Positions 7,854 to 17,186 of a DNA stretch of 35,226 nt are shown here, piece after piece. Under the pieces are notes generated by a model. It had not been told where the DNA came from, did no database searches, and saw nothing but the letters and a program-made list of their open reading frames with translations. The stretch covers positions 1 through 35,226 of the forward strand of contig JANQNV010000268.1 of NCBI GenBank assembly GCA_028279425.1. The letters run 5' to 3'. Position numbers and translations under genes: made by a program. Origin of the DNA: Longimicrobiales bacterium. Its GTDB lineage: Bacteria; Gemmatimonadota; Gemmatimonadetes; Longimicrobiales; Gaopeijiaceae. Within the stretch, counting starts at the first letter, position 1. The number at the start of each line of letters is the position of its first letter.

Positions 7854-10325
7854 CTACTCGGCCCGCAACGCCTCGACCGGGTCGACCCGAAACGCGCGTC
7901 GTGAAGCGAGGAGGATCGCGACCGAGGCCGCTGCGAGTATGACCCCGACGCCGAGAGACAGAACGGGCAGCCCGAGCAGGTCGGGGCCCAAGCGGGTCAC
8001 CATGTAGTCGAAGACCGTGGACTCGAACCAGCCGTGGATGAGAACCAGCAGAAGTACGCCACAGAACACACCACACGTCGTGGTCACGAGGCTCTCTCGG
8101 GCGACGGTCCAGGTGACCCCGGCGCGCCCGGCGCCGAGGGCGACTCGCAGGCCCACCTCACGCGTTCGCCGCGTTGTCGACTCCGCCACGACACCCGTGA
8201 TCCCGATGAGCGCCAGTCCAAGCACAACAGCGAGGGCCAACTCGACGAGGCGTCCCGTGGTCGCCACGGAGTCCCCGATCTCCATTTGCTGTTCGTGGAG
8301 CGGGCCGAGGCTCACGAGCGGAAGGTCGGGCGATATCGAGGCGACGGCCTCCCGAACCGCCCGTGTGGCCTCCCCCAAACGGTCATCGGCGCGAGCCCCG
8401 ATGCGGACACCGCCCCAGAACGAGTTCGTTGCCCACCCCGGTGGGGGCCGGTCGAACTGTCCCGCCGGCACGAAGAGCAACGGCATGACCGGATTCGGAA
8501 GGCTGCTGGACGCCCTCCCCAGCATGTTGAGCTGTCGGAAGTCCGGAGCGACGCCAACGATCGTCATCCATGTACCGTCTTGCCCAAGCTTCACCTGACG
8601 ACCCAACGGGTTCTGACCCGGCCACCACACATCGGCGCCACGGCTCGAAACGATCGCTACGGGCGCTCCCCCCACTGGTGTCTCACCAAAGCCGCGTCCC
8701 CTTTCGAGCTCCGTGCCCAAGGTCTCGAAGAAGCTGGGAGTGATCTCGTAGTACCGATACAGTCCGTCGAACATGCCGAGCTCGACCGTAGGCCCGTCGG
8801 TCACCGCCTCGATCTCGGGCCGAGGTGGATACACCTGGCCGACCTCTTGCCAGGCGGCGGAGGCGCCAACGCCGGGCGCCCGCCCGATCCGGTCCAGGGT
8901 GCGACGGGCGATCGACCACTGGTCGGCACCTGGCACCCCAGCGACCTCCCAGTCCGGGCGCGCTTCCACGATGCGGGTGGGATCGTACCCCACGTCGAGT
9001 CGGGAGAGGGCGCCATAGGCCGACCGGACCACCAACGCCACCGAGATGAGCACCACCGCGACCGCTACCTGGGCACCCACGAGCGCCATCCGGGTGCGAC
9101 GCTCCGAGGGCGTTCCCCCCACCCCACCCGCGCGCCGCTGCAAACAGGCGCGCAGCTCCGTTCCCGGCACCTCGCCGAGTGGGATCAGCGCCAGCGCGCA
9201 ACTGATCACGCCACCGAAGCCGATCGCGACTGCCACCGTATCCGGCCCGATGGGCGGGGGCGCATCCGCCGCTCCGACCAACCCCGCGGCCATCTTCACT
9301 CCGTGACCGGCAACCAGGAGTCCCAGGGCAGCCCCGGCCGCACCGACGAGCACACCCTCGAGGGCCAGCGCGCGGGCGAGTTCATATCGGCTCGCGCCCA
9401 AGGAGGCTCGTACCGCGAGATCGACGCTTCGTGCGTCGGCTCGCACCAGCGTCAGCACCCCGAGGTTGTTGAGGGCGACGAGCAAGACGGCTGCGACGAC
9501 ACCTGCCAGCATCCATAGTTGCGGCCGCTCCTGCGCCGAGCGCGCTTCGGCGATCGAGCGGGTCGTCGCCCCAAGGCCCCCGAATCCGGCCGAGTCGGCG
9601 GCCACCTGATTGGCGGCCCTCGACTGCACCTCGACTGCGGCGGCATCCGCGGTGTTTCCTGCTCGAAGCCTCCCGAGACCCCGATACGCAGCGGGCCGCA
9701 CACCCTCAGGAAGAGCCTCGACCGACATCCACACCCGGCGGGCCGGCTCGAAGCTTCGAGGCATCACCCCGACCACCGTGAACGGGACACCCGACAAGAC
9801 GACCTCGCCCAGTCCCCCTCCGCCGAGGTCTTTCCGCCAGAAGGCGTCGCTCACGACGACCGCCGCGGGAGCACCAGGGCGCAGATCATCGACACCGAGC
9901 ACCCGACCCCGAGCAGCCGCGACTCCCATCAGCCCGAAGAAGTCTCCCAGCACGGGTGCCGCGGTGACCCGCTCGCCGCCACGCTCACTCCGCACAACGA
10001 GGGTGGGCCCCATCCCGGTCGCGGCGACGGCGGACATCGTACGGAACTCCGCATCTCGGACCCACGTCTCCATTCGGCGCGGCTGCAGGTAGTCCTGCGG
10101 ATGGGTGCTGGAAGGCGACGCCGTCTGCCAAAACTGCACCAGCTCGTCCGGAGCGCGCCCTGCCAGAGGAGCGAAGTAGGTCGCCGATACGACGGCGTAG
10201 ACCGTCGCCGCGAGCCCTATGGTTCCGCCCACGGAGAGGAGGGCGACCAACGCGTACGTCTTCGAACGCGCAAGAGAGCGCACGGCCGCGCGAATCGGGC
10301 GAATCAGGTCCAGCTCGGCGTTCAT
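7854..10325 (-). CDS. ADOP-type ABC transporter permease, no PadR partner
   Basis: This 823-residue permease starts at ATG 10325 (MNAELDLIRPIRAAVRSLAR), giving TM1 at about 23-48 (YALVALLSVGGTIGLAATVYAVV). A MacB-like periplasmic core (PDELVQFWQ, VVVSDAFWRK, VVGVMPRSFEP) is followed by an FtsX block near 280-420 with NNLGVLTLVRADARSVDLAV. A second TM and core contain VSSRGADVWWPGQNPLGRQV. The last FtsX block ends DPVEALRAE, the usual C-terminal signature. It lacks the long charged N-terminal domain of the permease at 3578-6034 and has no PadR gene beside it, so the two belong to different subtypes. The frame is open to 10382, but the downstream ATG fits the family better. No clear ribosome binding site is seen. 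Confidence 0.9.
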   Translation of the reverse strand: MNAELDLIRPIRAAVRSLARSKTYALVALLSVGGTIGLAATVYAVVSATYFAPLAGRAPDELVQFWQTASPSSTHPQDYLQPRRMETWVRDAEFRTMSAVAATGMGPTLVVRSERGGERVTAAPVLGDFFGLMGVAAARGRVLGVDDLRPGAPAAVVVSDAFWRKDLGGGGLGEVVLSGVPFTVVGVMPRSFEPARRVWMSVEALPEGVRPAAYRGLGRLRAGNTADAAAVEVQSRAANQVAADSAGFGGLGATTRSIAEARSAQERPQLWMLAGVVAAVLLVALNNLGVLTLVRADARSVDLAVRASLGASRYELARALALEGVLVGAAGAALGLLVAGHGVKMAAGLVGAADAPPPIGPDTVAVAIGFGGVISCALALIPLGEVPGTELRACLQRRAGGVGGTPSERRTRMALVGAQVAVAVVLISVALVVRSAYGALSRLDVGYDPTRIVEARPDWEVAGVPGADQWSIARRTLDRIGRAPGVGASAAWQEVGQVYPPRPEIEAVTDGPTVELGMFDGLYRYYEITPSFFETLGTELERGRGFGETPVGGAPVAIVSSRGADVWWPGQNPLGRQVKLGQDGTWMTIVGVAPDFRQLNMLGRASSSLPNPVMPLLFVPAGQFDRPPPGWATNSFWGGVRIGARADDRLGEATRAVREAVASISPDLPLVSLGPLHEQQMEIGDSVATTGRLVELALAVVLGLALIGITGVVAESTTRRTREVGLRVALGAGRAGVTWTVARESLVTTTCGVFCGVLLLVLIHGWFESTVFDYMVTRLGPDLLGLPVLSLGVGVILAAASVAILLASRRAFRVDPVEALRAE

Positions 10326-10515
10326 GGGGCGCGGCCATGCAGTTGAAGAACGATCGTGATCCGTGGCTGGGGGTGCTCGCACGGCACCGGCGCGGGAGCT
10401 ACTCTCCAGTTTCGGCGGCGAGTGGGCCTTTCGTGAAGCGCCAAGGTTGACGGCCGGCGGGGGCCCGACGAGGACCCGAGGCCCCGGCTGCCGAATCGGG
10501 CCGACGCCCCTCCCC

Positions 10516-10920
10516 TCAATACACCTCGCTGATCTCCAGGAGGTGACCGCTCGGGTCGCGGAAGAACGCTCGGATCTCGCCGCCGCGATCGACCGGCGGG
10601 GCGAGGAACCGGGCTCCGCGCGACCGCAGCACCTCGTACGCGGCGCGACAGTCGGGGACCCGCATCGTGAGCTGGTGGCTCACCCGATCCGGATCGTCGG
10701 GCGCGGCGAAGGTGACCGTGGGCTTCCCGGGTGTCGGCCCACCCCCGGTCACGAGCAGCAGCCAGTTGCCCTGAAAGTGGATGACGGCCGAGTCACCGCC
10801 GTACTCCCGATACAGCCGGGCACCGAGCACCTCGGTGTAGAAGGTGACGGAGGCGGCGACGTCGTCGACCACGAGGAGGAGGGTGAGTTCTACGCCTTCG
10901 ACGGGGAATTCGGACGACAT
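10516..10920 (-). CDS. VOC-superfamily (glyoxalase/bleomycin-resistance-like) protein
   Basis: This protein of about 134 residues starts at ATG 10920; a TTG at 10956 is a possible longer start. The fold signature is clear: ELTLLLVVDDVAASVTFYTEVLGARLYREYGG, then a middle FQGNWLLLVTGG, and a C-terminal RDPSGHLLEISEVY in which the last Glu is the usual metal-ligand position. VOC proteins are cytoplasmic and bind a metal or a small substrate between paired beta-alpha-beta-beta-beta units. The substrate cannot be read from the sequence. It lies 42 bases downstream of the unknown gene at 10963-11526 and may share its transcript. Confidence 0.9.
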   Translation of the reverse strand: MSSEFPVEGVELTLLLVVDDVAASVTFYTEVLGARLYREYGGDSAVIHFQGNWLLLVTGGGPTPGKPTVTFAAPDDPDRVSHQLTMRVPDCRAAYEVLRSRGARFLAPPVDRGGEIRAFFRDPSGHLLEISEVY

Positions 10921-10962
10921 GATCGTTTCGGCTGGAGGAGACGGGGGCGGCTTCAAGAGAGC

Positions 10963-11526
10963 TCACATGCCCCCGCGCTCCCACCTCTCGCGCAAGTTCC
11001 GCTTGGTCGCCCGGTAGTCGACGCCGCAGTCCGGTTCTGCGTCGCCCAGGTCGGAAGACGAGAGCGTGCAGCGGAAGGCCTGTGCCTCGCGTGTCGTCAC
11101 CGTCCACGCTCCTTCGACAGCCTGAAAGTCGAACCGCGCCCGATCCTCGAGCCCGTGGTCGGCGAGGGCGTCGAGCGAGGCCGGCTCGACTCCCTCGACG
11201 TCTACGAAGGCGGCCCTCGCCGCGACGAAATCGGCCATCGCATCCGTGGCGAGTGCGGCGTGCTCGCGCGTCACGAAGTTCATCAGTCGCACGCCGCTGT
11301 CGGCATGCATTCGGTCGGTCTCGGGATCCCAGCAGGTCACCTCGACCACCTCCACCGGCGTGTCCGGATCCAGGACATCGGTGTCCCGATCGCTCCCGAC
11401 GATGCGACTGTCGACCACCATCGCATAAGCTCCCTCGTCGATGCCAGGCAGGGTCAGGGCGTTGGGGCACTTCATCGGAGCGTCGGTCGGGCCGAGCGAC
11501 AGCAGAAGCGCGGCTTCGATGAACAT
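10963..11526 (-). CDS. hypothetical protein, 187 aa
   Basis: I do not recognise this protein. ATG 11526 is chosen because GGAGG lies 8 bases upstream on the minus strand. The N-terminus MFIEAALLLSLG is hydrophobic and could be a weak signal sequence, but it lacks a basic start. The chain is acidic, with Cys residues at MKCPN, VTCWDP, FRCTLS and DCGVDY, so it may be disulfide-bearing and secreted. The C-terminal segment (DYRATKRNLRERWERGGM) is basic and helical. It is transcribed away from the serine hydrolase at 11801 across a 274-base gap in which I see nothing further. Confidence 0.7.
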   Translation of the reverse strand: MFIEAALLLSLGPTDAPMKCPNALTLPGIDEGAYAMVVDSRIVGSDRDTDVLDPDTPVEVVEVTCWDPETDRMHADSGVRLMNFVTREHAALATDAMADFVAARAAFVDVEGVEPASLDALADHGLEDRARFDFQAVEGAWTVTTREAQAFRCTLSSSDLGDAEPDCGVDYRATKRNLRERWERGGM

Positions 11527-11800
11527 GCGGCATGCCTCCACGGAGATCGGTTGGTGCCCGGCGGCCAGGGAGGTCCGGGCCCACCCGAAGCGGGTAATAC
11601 GCGTTCGCTCAACTCCTACCCTGCCCCATCCACGCGAGCGGCGCAAGCGTCCTGGTGCGCCGATCCCTTGCGAGCAGCACGCCGGACCATCCGCGTGTAC
11701 GGGCGCCCTCGCGTGCTCGGTTTCCGTGGTGAATCATCCGATGGCTGCCACCGTAGTGATGGCAGCCCCGCATCCCACTCGCCGACCGTGGAGTCGCCCC

Positions 11801-13876
11801 GTGATCGCATCCGTCGTCGACCACCGCTGGACCCGCCTCCTCCTCACCCCCGGAGCCGTGCTCGCGCTCGCCGCTTCGGTCGCTTCGGCCCCCGTGGCGC
11901 TTTCGGCCCAGACCACCGCGATCGAGCGAGGTCAGCTCCGTGCAGGGTCGCTCGCGACGGGCGACACGGCCCGATTCACCTTCGAGGCCGGCGACGACTA
12001 CCTGCTGTACGGCGAGGTGAACCAGCTCAGCGTCGATGTGGTCGTGACCCTGACCAACGCCGAGGGTACGGCCGTCGGCCCCACCTGGGATACGCCCGCC
12101 CGCGGACCCGAGACGTTTTCGACCACGATTCGTGAAGCCGGTACCTACACACTCCACGTCGCCCCCTTCGAAGACGAAGAGGGTGACTTCGAGGTGCAGA
12201 TCCTGCAGCTCGAGGAGCGATCCGACGACCCCGAAGACCTCGCCGATCAGTTGATGTTCGCGTATTCGCGACCCGGCGGGCCGGGCGGGGCGGTCCAGGT
12301 GTGGCGCGACGGTCGCACGGTCTTCTCGAAGGCATACGGGCTGGCCGATCTCACGCACGAGATCCCCTTCCGCACGACGACACCCACCAACATCGGTTCG
12401 ACCTCGAAGCAGTTCACGGCGTTCGCCGTGCTCCTCCAGGCCGACCGGGGACACCTCGACCTGGACGACGACATCCGCGAGCACGTACCCGAGCTGCCCG
12501 CCTTCGGCGAGGTCATCACGATCCGCCACCTGCTCACCCACACCTCCGGCCTGCGCGAATTCCTCAACTCCTTCGGCTTGACGGGGGCCCCGGCCTCGGC
12601 CGTGAGCCGCGAGCAGGTCATCACGATCGTGCAGCAGCAGCCCGCCCTGCAGAACAGCCCCGGCGACGAGTGGAACTACAACAACACGGCCTTTTCGCTC
12701 GCGTCGACGATCGTCGAGCGCACCTCGGGGCAGGACTTCGATGACTTCGTGCGCGAGCACATCTTCGAGCCGCTCGGCATGCACGCGAGCTACGTGCGCA
12801 TGAATCCCACCGTACTCATCCCCGGACGCGCCGACGGGTACACCCCCGGCGGCTCGGGCTGGACGGCGCCGGGTGACCTCGGGGGCGCCGTGGGGGCGGG
12901 CGGAATCTACGCCTCGGTCGAGGACCTGCAGCGCTGGGGTGAGCACATGCTCGACCCGAAGGTCGGCTCGCCCGAGCTGGTCGAGTGGATGATGACCGAA
13001 GACACACTGAACGACGGTGAAGGCAGTGGCTACGGCCTGGGACTCTTCATCGATGAGCAACGAGGACTGCTACGCCGGCACCACGGGGGCGCCGACATTT
13101 CGCACCGCTCCATGATCGTACACTACCCCGAGATCGAGGCCGGGCTGACCGTGCAGAGCAACGCGGCCACCTTCAACAGCGGCGACGTGGCCTTCCAGCT
13201 TGGAGCTGCCTTCTTCGGCGACGCGATGGAGCCCGACGAAGCGGCGCTGGTCGCCGACGCCGAGTTCGATCCCGACGGCTGGGACCGCGCGGAGTTCGAC
13301 GTATTCGAGGGCAGCTACTCCATCGACCCCGCGCCCCAGATGGTCGCCCGGTTCTGGCGCGAGGGAGAGACCCTCTATACCCAGCTGACCGGACAACAGG
13401 CCCTCGAAGTCGCGCCCGTCAGCCCGACCCGCTTTCGCGTCCTCGCGGTCGACGCGCAGTTCGAGTTCGAGCTGGAAGACGGTGAAGCGGTGGGAGCGAT
13501 CCTGTACCAGAACGGTCAGGAGACGCATGCCACGCGCGTGGACGACGACGAGGCCGAGGAGAGCGAAGAGTGGGCTCCCACCGACCTCGACGACTACGTC
13601 GGCCGTTTCTACAGCGACGAGATCGAGACCTTCTACGAGATCCGCCTCGAAGCCCCCGAAGACGATTCCGACGCCGCGCCGCGCCTCGTGCTCAACCAGC
13701 TGTGGATGGGAGACCGCGTGCTACGTCCGTCGTCGACCGAGGAGACGTTCACCGCCTCGGGGGGCATGACGGTGCAGTTCGAGCGCGACCGACACGGATC
13801 GATCAGCGGCTTCTACGTGGACGTGACCCGCTCGCGCGACATCAAGTTCGTCCGGGTCGCCGCAGCGACCGACTGA
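11801..13876 (+). CDS. secreted class C beta-lactamase-like serine hydrolase
   Basis: GTG 11801 is taken as the start because GTGGAG lies 7 bases upstream. It gives 691 residues with a signal peptide ending at SAQ near residue 34. ATG 11741 is an in-frame alternative. Residues 35-145 resemble a pre-peptidase-like beta domain (GDTARFTFEAGDDYLLYGEV). The catalytic domain carries S200-T-S-K203 (SxxK), Y293-N-N295 (YxN) and R-H-H-G-G near 426-430 (the HxG motif). These are the three active-site motifs of class C beta-lactamases, DD-peptidases and esterases of Pfam Beta-lactamase (PF00144). A C-terminal lipocalin-like region follows (DDYVGRFYSDEIETFYEI). It probably acts in the periplasm or outside the cell on peptides or esters; actual beta-lactam hydrolysis is unlikely to be its main role. 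Confidence 0.92.
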   Translation: MIASVVDHRWTRLLLTPGAVLALAASVASAPVALSAQTTAIERGQLRAGSLATGDTARFTFEAGDDYLLYGEVNQLSVDVVVTLTNAEGTAVGPTWDTPARGPETFSTTIREAGTYTLHVAPFEDEEGDFEVQILQLEERSDDPEDLADQLMFAYSRPGGPGGAVQVWRDGRTVFSKAYGLADLTHEIPFRTTTPTNIGSTSKQFTAFAVLLQADRGHLDLDDDIREHVPELPAFGEVITIRHLLTHTSGLREFLNSFGLTGAPASAVSREQVITIVQQQPALQNSPGDEWNYNNTAFSLASTIVERTSGQDFDDFVREHIFEPLGMHASYVRMNPTVLIPGRADGYTPGGSGWTAPGDLGGAVGAGGIYASVEDLQRWGEHMLDPKVGSPELVEWMMTEDTLNDGEGSGYGLGLFIDEQRGLLRRHHGGADISHRSMIVHYPEIEAGLTVQSNAATFNSGDVAFQLGAAFFGDAMEPDEAALVADAEFDPDGWDRAEFDVFEGSYSIDPAPQMVARFWREGETLYTQLTGQQALEVAPVSPTRFRVLAVDAQFEFELEDGEAVGAILYQNGQETHATRVDDDEAEESEEWAPTDLDDYVGRFYSDEIETFYEIRLEAPEDDSDAAPRLVLNQLWMGDRVLRPSSTEETFTASGGMTVQFERDRHGSISGFYVDVTRSRDIKFVRVAAATD

Positions 13877-13879
13877 GGC

Positions 13880-13909
13880 GCCGCGGCGGTCGCTTCGGCC
13901 CGCCGCGGC
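13880..13909. terminator. hairpin between convergent genes
   Basis: GCCGCGGCGG (13880-13889) and CCGCCGCGGC (13900-13909) are perfect 10-base arms around a 10-base loop. The hairpin starts four bases after the hydrolase stop, in the 72-base gap before the convergent propeller gene, so it could end transcription from both sides. No T-run is present. Confidence 0.6.
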
Positions 13910-13948
13910 AGTAGACGCACCCCGCGTCGAGAGGTCGACCGCACGCCG

Positions 13949-15157
13949 TCAGGGCCCGCGGCCCACGTCGTAGCGTACGATGGTCGGCACATCGAAAGCG
14001 TCGAGTTCAACGCCATAGACGACGTTGCGGCCGACCGCCTTGACCGCAAGATCCGCGGGCAGGCGCACGCGGCCGACCTCGCGGAGACTCTCGTCGAGGA
14101 TCTGCCACGAGGCCTCGGATCCCTCATCTTCGCGCCGCATCCACACGGAGCCGTCACTCCCCGCCAGCGCCTCGGTCACAGGGGGGCGGAAGCGGGGCCA
14201 CGGTACGCTAGAGCGGAAGCTCGAGGCCACCGTAGCCGGGGTCGCGTCCAAAGGGTCGGCCAACCTCTCCCCGACGGCGCGCGCGATCGAGTCGATCTCC
14301 GCCGCCGCGACGGGCCGTGGCGTATAGACGATGTCGGCCTGCGCCACCGTGTCGCCCGACGCGTCCAGTCGACGCACCTGGAAGGCCGCCGAACCCGACT
14401 CGGTAGCCACCGGGCGCTCGACGAGAAGCAAAGCGCTTCCGTTGGGGGGTGTGGCCACCAGGGTCGTCGAGGGGAACGGGTGCCTCGCCGCCCTCGATCG
14501 GGCGCCGACGCGTACCTCGAAGAGGCGCCCCTCGACGGGGAGCAGGAGCAAGGTGTCGAGGATCTCGCCTGTCCGGGTCGTCTTGAGCCACGACTCATGC
14601 GTGACCGACCCGTCGAGGATCTGCGTATTCGAAGTGGGTGCCCACGCCAGCACCGAACCATCGTCGAGCATCCGCATTGGCCGGGACCCGAACGACGAGG
14701 GGCCCACCCAGAGCGTGAAGGCAACGAGGTGGGAGAAGGTACCGTCGGGTGCGAACAGGTGGATTCCCCCCCTTGAGAAGTCGGCGACGGTGAGCGTGTC
14801 ACCGCGCCACCCCAGACCCCCGGCCAAGCCGAATTCGCCCGGTCCGTCACCGCCACTCGACACCACCCCCGAGAAGCGGCCGTCGGGGTGGTAGGCGACG
14901 ACTCGGGCGAGCGAAGGTTCGCTGACGAAGACGGATCCGTCCGGGGCGGCCACCACGCTGAAGACGTCCGACAACGCGCCCTCGTCGGGCCCGACCGCGC
15001 CGGGAGGGGCCCCGAACGTCGCGGCCCTGGTGGCCACGAGGTCGACCCCGGCCGAGCCCGCGTCATTCGCCCCACGATCCCCGCCGCACCCTGCGATCAG
15101 TGCCACCGCGGCGAGCGTCGCCGCGACCCCGGACCCGACCCCTCGACTCGTCGCCAT
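13949..15157 (-). CDS. six-bladed beta-propeller lipoprotein
   Basis: This 402-residue protein starts at ATG 15157. A lipoprotein signal peptide ends in LIAGC, so the mature protein would be lipid-anchored. The body shows repeated propeller strands: SVFVSEPSLARVVAYHPDG, GDGPGEFGLAGG, DTLTVADFSRGGIHLFAPDG, and near the C-terminus GSVWMRREDEGSEASWQILD. The G.GPGEF loop after the second blade is typical of the six-bladed (NHL/TolB-like) propeller lipoproteins common in Gemmatimonadota. Their ligand and role are unknown. It is transcribed toward the hydrolase gene. A second propeller protein with the same GPGEF motif lies at 33709-34890. Confidence 0.85.
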   Translation of the reverse strand: MATSRGVGSGVAATLAAVALIAGCGGDRGANDAGSAGVDLVATRAATFGAPPGAVGPDEGALSDVFSVVAAPDGSVFVSEPSLARVVAYHPDGRFSGVVSSGGDGPGEFGLAGGLGWRGDTLTVADFSRGGIHLFAPDGTFSHLVAFTLWVGPSSFGSRPMRMLDDGSVLAWAPTSNTQILDGSVTHESWLKTTRTGEILDTLLLLPVEGRLFEVRVGARSRAARHPFPSTTLVATPPNGSALLLVERPVATESGSAAFQVRRLDASGDTVAQADIVYTPRPVAAAEIDSIARAVGERLADPLDATPATVASSFRSSVPWPRFRPPVTEALAGSDGSVWMRREDEGSEASWQILDESLREVGRVRLPADLAVKAVGRNVVYGVELDAFDVPTIVRYDVGRGP

Positions 15158-15295
15158 GACGCCCTCGGTTTCCCACGATAAACCCCGACGGATGCCGGTA
15201 AGCTACTCACGGGTACGACCAGGGCGGCGATCTATTTCGTGCCGTGGAAGGAGCGGCGCACCCGACGAGAGAGTCGGAGTGCGGAGGGGTCCGCT

Positions 15296-15324
15296 GGCGC
15301 AGCCTCACGAACGGAGGCTGCGCC
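15296..15324 (-). terminator. perfect 11-bp hairpin downstream of small lipoprotein
   Basis: GGCGCAGCCTC (15296-15306) and GAGGCTGCGCC (15314-15324) pair perfectly around a 7-base loop. The hairpin lies 14 bases past the stop of the minus-strand lipoprotein gene and before the start region of the propeller gene. A second small dyad (CCGAC/GTCGG) follows at about 15262-15277. No T-run is present. Confidence 0.6.
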
Positions 15325-15338
15325 TTCGACGACGGCGG

Positions 15339-15650
15339 TTAGAAGTCGCCGCCCTCGACGCAGAAGCCGGCCACGACCATCGTCTCGGTCTGACCGATGA
15401 TCGCGTACCCGGTCTTCACGGCCGTGGTCACGCCGGTGACCGCCCCACCACACTCGTCGACGAGCTGCTGAAGCAACTGACTCGCGGTCTCTACGGGGAG
15501 AGGGGTCAACCACAGGAAGCTGAAGGCCGACGCCTCGGCCGAGACGGGCCGGCCGGGGTTGTCGACCACGGTCGAGGCGACGGGAAAGGTCATGCACCCC
15601 GCCGACACGAGCAGTACGACGGGCATCAGGATCCGAAGAATCGTCTTCAC
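15339..15650 (-). CDS. small lipoprotein, 103 aa, unknown function
   Basis: The chain starts MKTILRILMPVVLLVSAGC, a textbook lipoprotein signal with lipobox VSAGC at residues 15-19. The mature part has VASTVVDNPGRPVSAEASAFSFLWL followed by an amphipathic helix (PVETASQLLQQLVDECGG) and a beta-strand end (TMVVAGFCVEG). The pattern of a polar 'V.NPG..VG.A.A.S.L' strand then helix then 'V.V.G.' strand is reminiscent of TRL-like lipoproteins, but the match is weak. Two mature Cys residues (in DECGG and GFCVE) could form a disulfide. It lies between two other lipoprotein genes on the same strand and has its own hairpin downstream, so it may be transcribed on its own. Confidence 0.75.
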   Translation of the reverse strand: MKTILRILMPVVLLVSAGCMTFPVASTVVDNPGRPVSAEASAFSFLWLTPLPVETASQLLQQLVDECGGAVTGVTTAVKTGYAIIGQTETMVVAGFCVEGGDF

Positions 15651-15753
15651 GAGGCACCAGCCGCAGAGCGGCAGTTCAGAGTCACATGGGAGGGCTCGAT
15701 CGCCCCCCGAAACTCTCAGCTACCACCTGTCCGAACAACCCGGCGGCCACTCC

Positions 15754-17067
15754 TCACTCGCCTCCGGCGTCGAAGCCCTCCAGATCTCGAATCCGAGACA
15801 CCAGTGAGGCCGAGCCGAGAAGCCCCATGCGCCGCTGGAGAGTGACGATCGCACCTTCCAGCGCTTCGGCGGCCTCTTCGCGCCGCAGGGCCGAGTTGGG
15901 CCCTTCGCCCCGAGCCTCGCGAGCCTCCAGGGTACGGAGGCCCGTGTACATCGCGGGTTCGAGCCACCCCATCGGAGCCCGCACCGCCGCCGTCCGCAGG
16001 TCGGAATACGGCTGGTGGACGCCCGGGCGGCGGGCGGCCAGGCTGCGCAGCGCGACGAAGGTGGCGTGGCGCGGCAGGCCGGCGCGCGCAAGGCCGCTCG
16101 CGGTGTACCCCGAGGCGTGGTTTTCGGGTGCGAACACCCAGCCGAGCACCATCCACGACACCCAATTGTCCTCGGCGTGGTCCACGGGGGTGCGATTCTT
16201 CACCAGCCCCCGACGGGCCGCCTGCCCTACGTCCCAGAAGGCGTCCTGCGCCCGGGTGCCTCCCGCCACCTCCCCGTCGAACGACAGCCCCTCGCGGAGT
16301 ACATGCTGTCCGGCCAACGATGCCGTCCAGCGGGTCACCTCGAAACACTCCGCCGGATCGGCGAGGGCACCGTCGTCGGTCTGCGCGCACGGCGCGACCG
16401 GCGAGGTGCGATCGTGGCTCACGAGGCGGAGAGCGAGGAGCGCGCGGTCGAGGTTGTCGTCGGTCGGAGCCGCCGTGTAGCCGGCCAGTGCGCCCCGTAC
16501 GAGTCCGCCGCGGGTATCGAGCAACACGTCCGGCGGGGGCCGGTCGGGCATCCAATCGAGGTTGGACTCCTCATCCGACCAGACGGGAAACGCTACGGCC
16601 CACGGGACCGCGACCGGATCGACCTCGAGGAGATCGGCCTCGCCCCAGTCGTCGGGCCAGGCATCTCGGCCGAACAGGGCCGTCGCCAGATCGACGTCTC
16701 CGCTGGCGGGATCGCCCATGGGCTGGAAGATGCGCAGATCCCTCGCCACGGGGCTGACGCCGAGGTCGTTGATGTGGGCGATGATGTCGAGGGCCGTCGA
16801 CGTGTCGACGTGGGCCACCGCCCTGCGCAACACCGTGGAATCGGCGAAACCGAAGTGCGCCAGATCGAAGCCGTCGTGCGAGGAGTGACAGCCGCCGCAC
16901 GACTGGATGAACGCCACTTCGCCCCTCGCGGGGTCGGGCAACTCCGGGGGCAGCAGAGTACCCCCGTCCCCATCGCCGCAACCAGCGAACAGCAGCACGG
17001 CCGGTAGAAGCGGGACGAGGAGCCGCGTGGAGCGGCGTCGCGGGTCGGCGACGGGGTCGACGGTCAT
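15754..17067 (-). CDS. mono-haem c-type cytochrome-like lipoprotein
   Basis: This 437-residue protein starts at ATG 17067. It has a lipoprotein signal (LLFAGC, Cys30) and one haem c attachment site, C57-G-G-C60-H61, in the usual context ARGEVAFIQSCGGCH. M117 in IFQPMGD is a candidate sixth haem ligand. The rest, about 300 residues, is mostly helical and rich in Trp and Asp, without a family I can name. A covalently bound haem and a lipid anchor suggest an outer-leaflet or periplasmic electron-transfer or peroxidase-like role. It is transcribed divergently from the ECF sigma factor across a 119-base gap, so the two may share control. Confidence 0.8.
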   Translation of the reverse strand: MTVDPVADPRRRSTRLLVPLLPAVLLFAGCGDGDGGTLLPPELPDPARGEVAFIQSCGGCHSSHDGFDLAHFGFADSTVLRRAVAHVDTSTALDIIAHINDLGVSPVARDLRIFQPMGDPASGDVDLATALFGRDAWPDDWGEADLLEVDPVAVPWAVAFPVWSDEESNLDWMPDRPPPDVLLDTRGGLVRGALAGYTAAPTDDNLDRALLALRLVSHDRTSPVAPCAQTDDGALADPAECFEVTRWTASLAGQHVLREGLSFDGEVAGGTRAQDAFWDVGQAARRGLVKNRTPVDHAEDNWVSWMVLGWVFAPENHASGYTASGLARAGLPRHATFVALRSLAARRPGVHQPYSDLRTAAVRAPMGWLEPAMYTGLRTLEAREARGEGPNSALRREEAAEALEGAIVTLQRRMGLLGSASLVSRIRDLEGFDAGGE

Positions 17068-17186
17068 GGAAGCACTCCGCTGGAACGAATCGCTCGGTCA
17101 CCAGATGTGAGGGGCGCTGTAGGAACAACGTTAAGTCCCCACCCGCGCGCTTGCTCCACACCTGGCCATACGAGAACGTGTGCGTC

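Noticed and set aside
11441..11800. A longer N-terminus for the serine hydrolase gene
   Set aside because: The extension overlaps the upstream region of the divergent gene. The signal peptide and the ribosome binding site place the start at GTG 11801.
11609..13060. 483-residue minus-strand ORF opposite the serine hydrolase
   Set aside because: The plus strand has a signal peptide and all three catalytic motifs. The minus frame has none.
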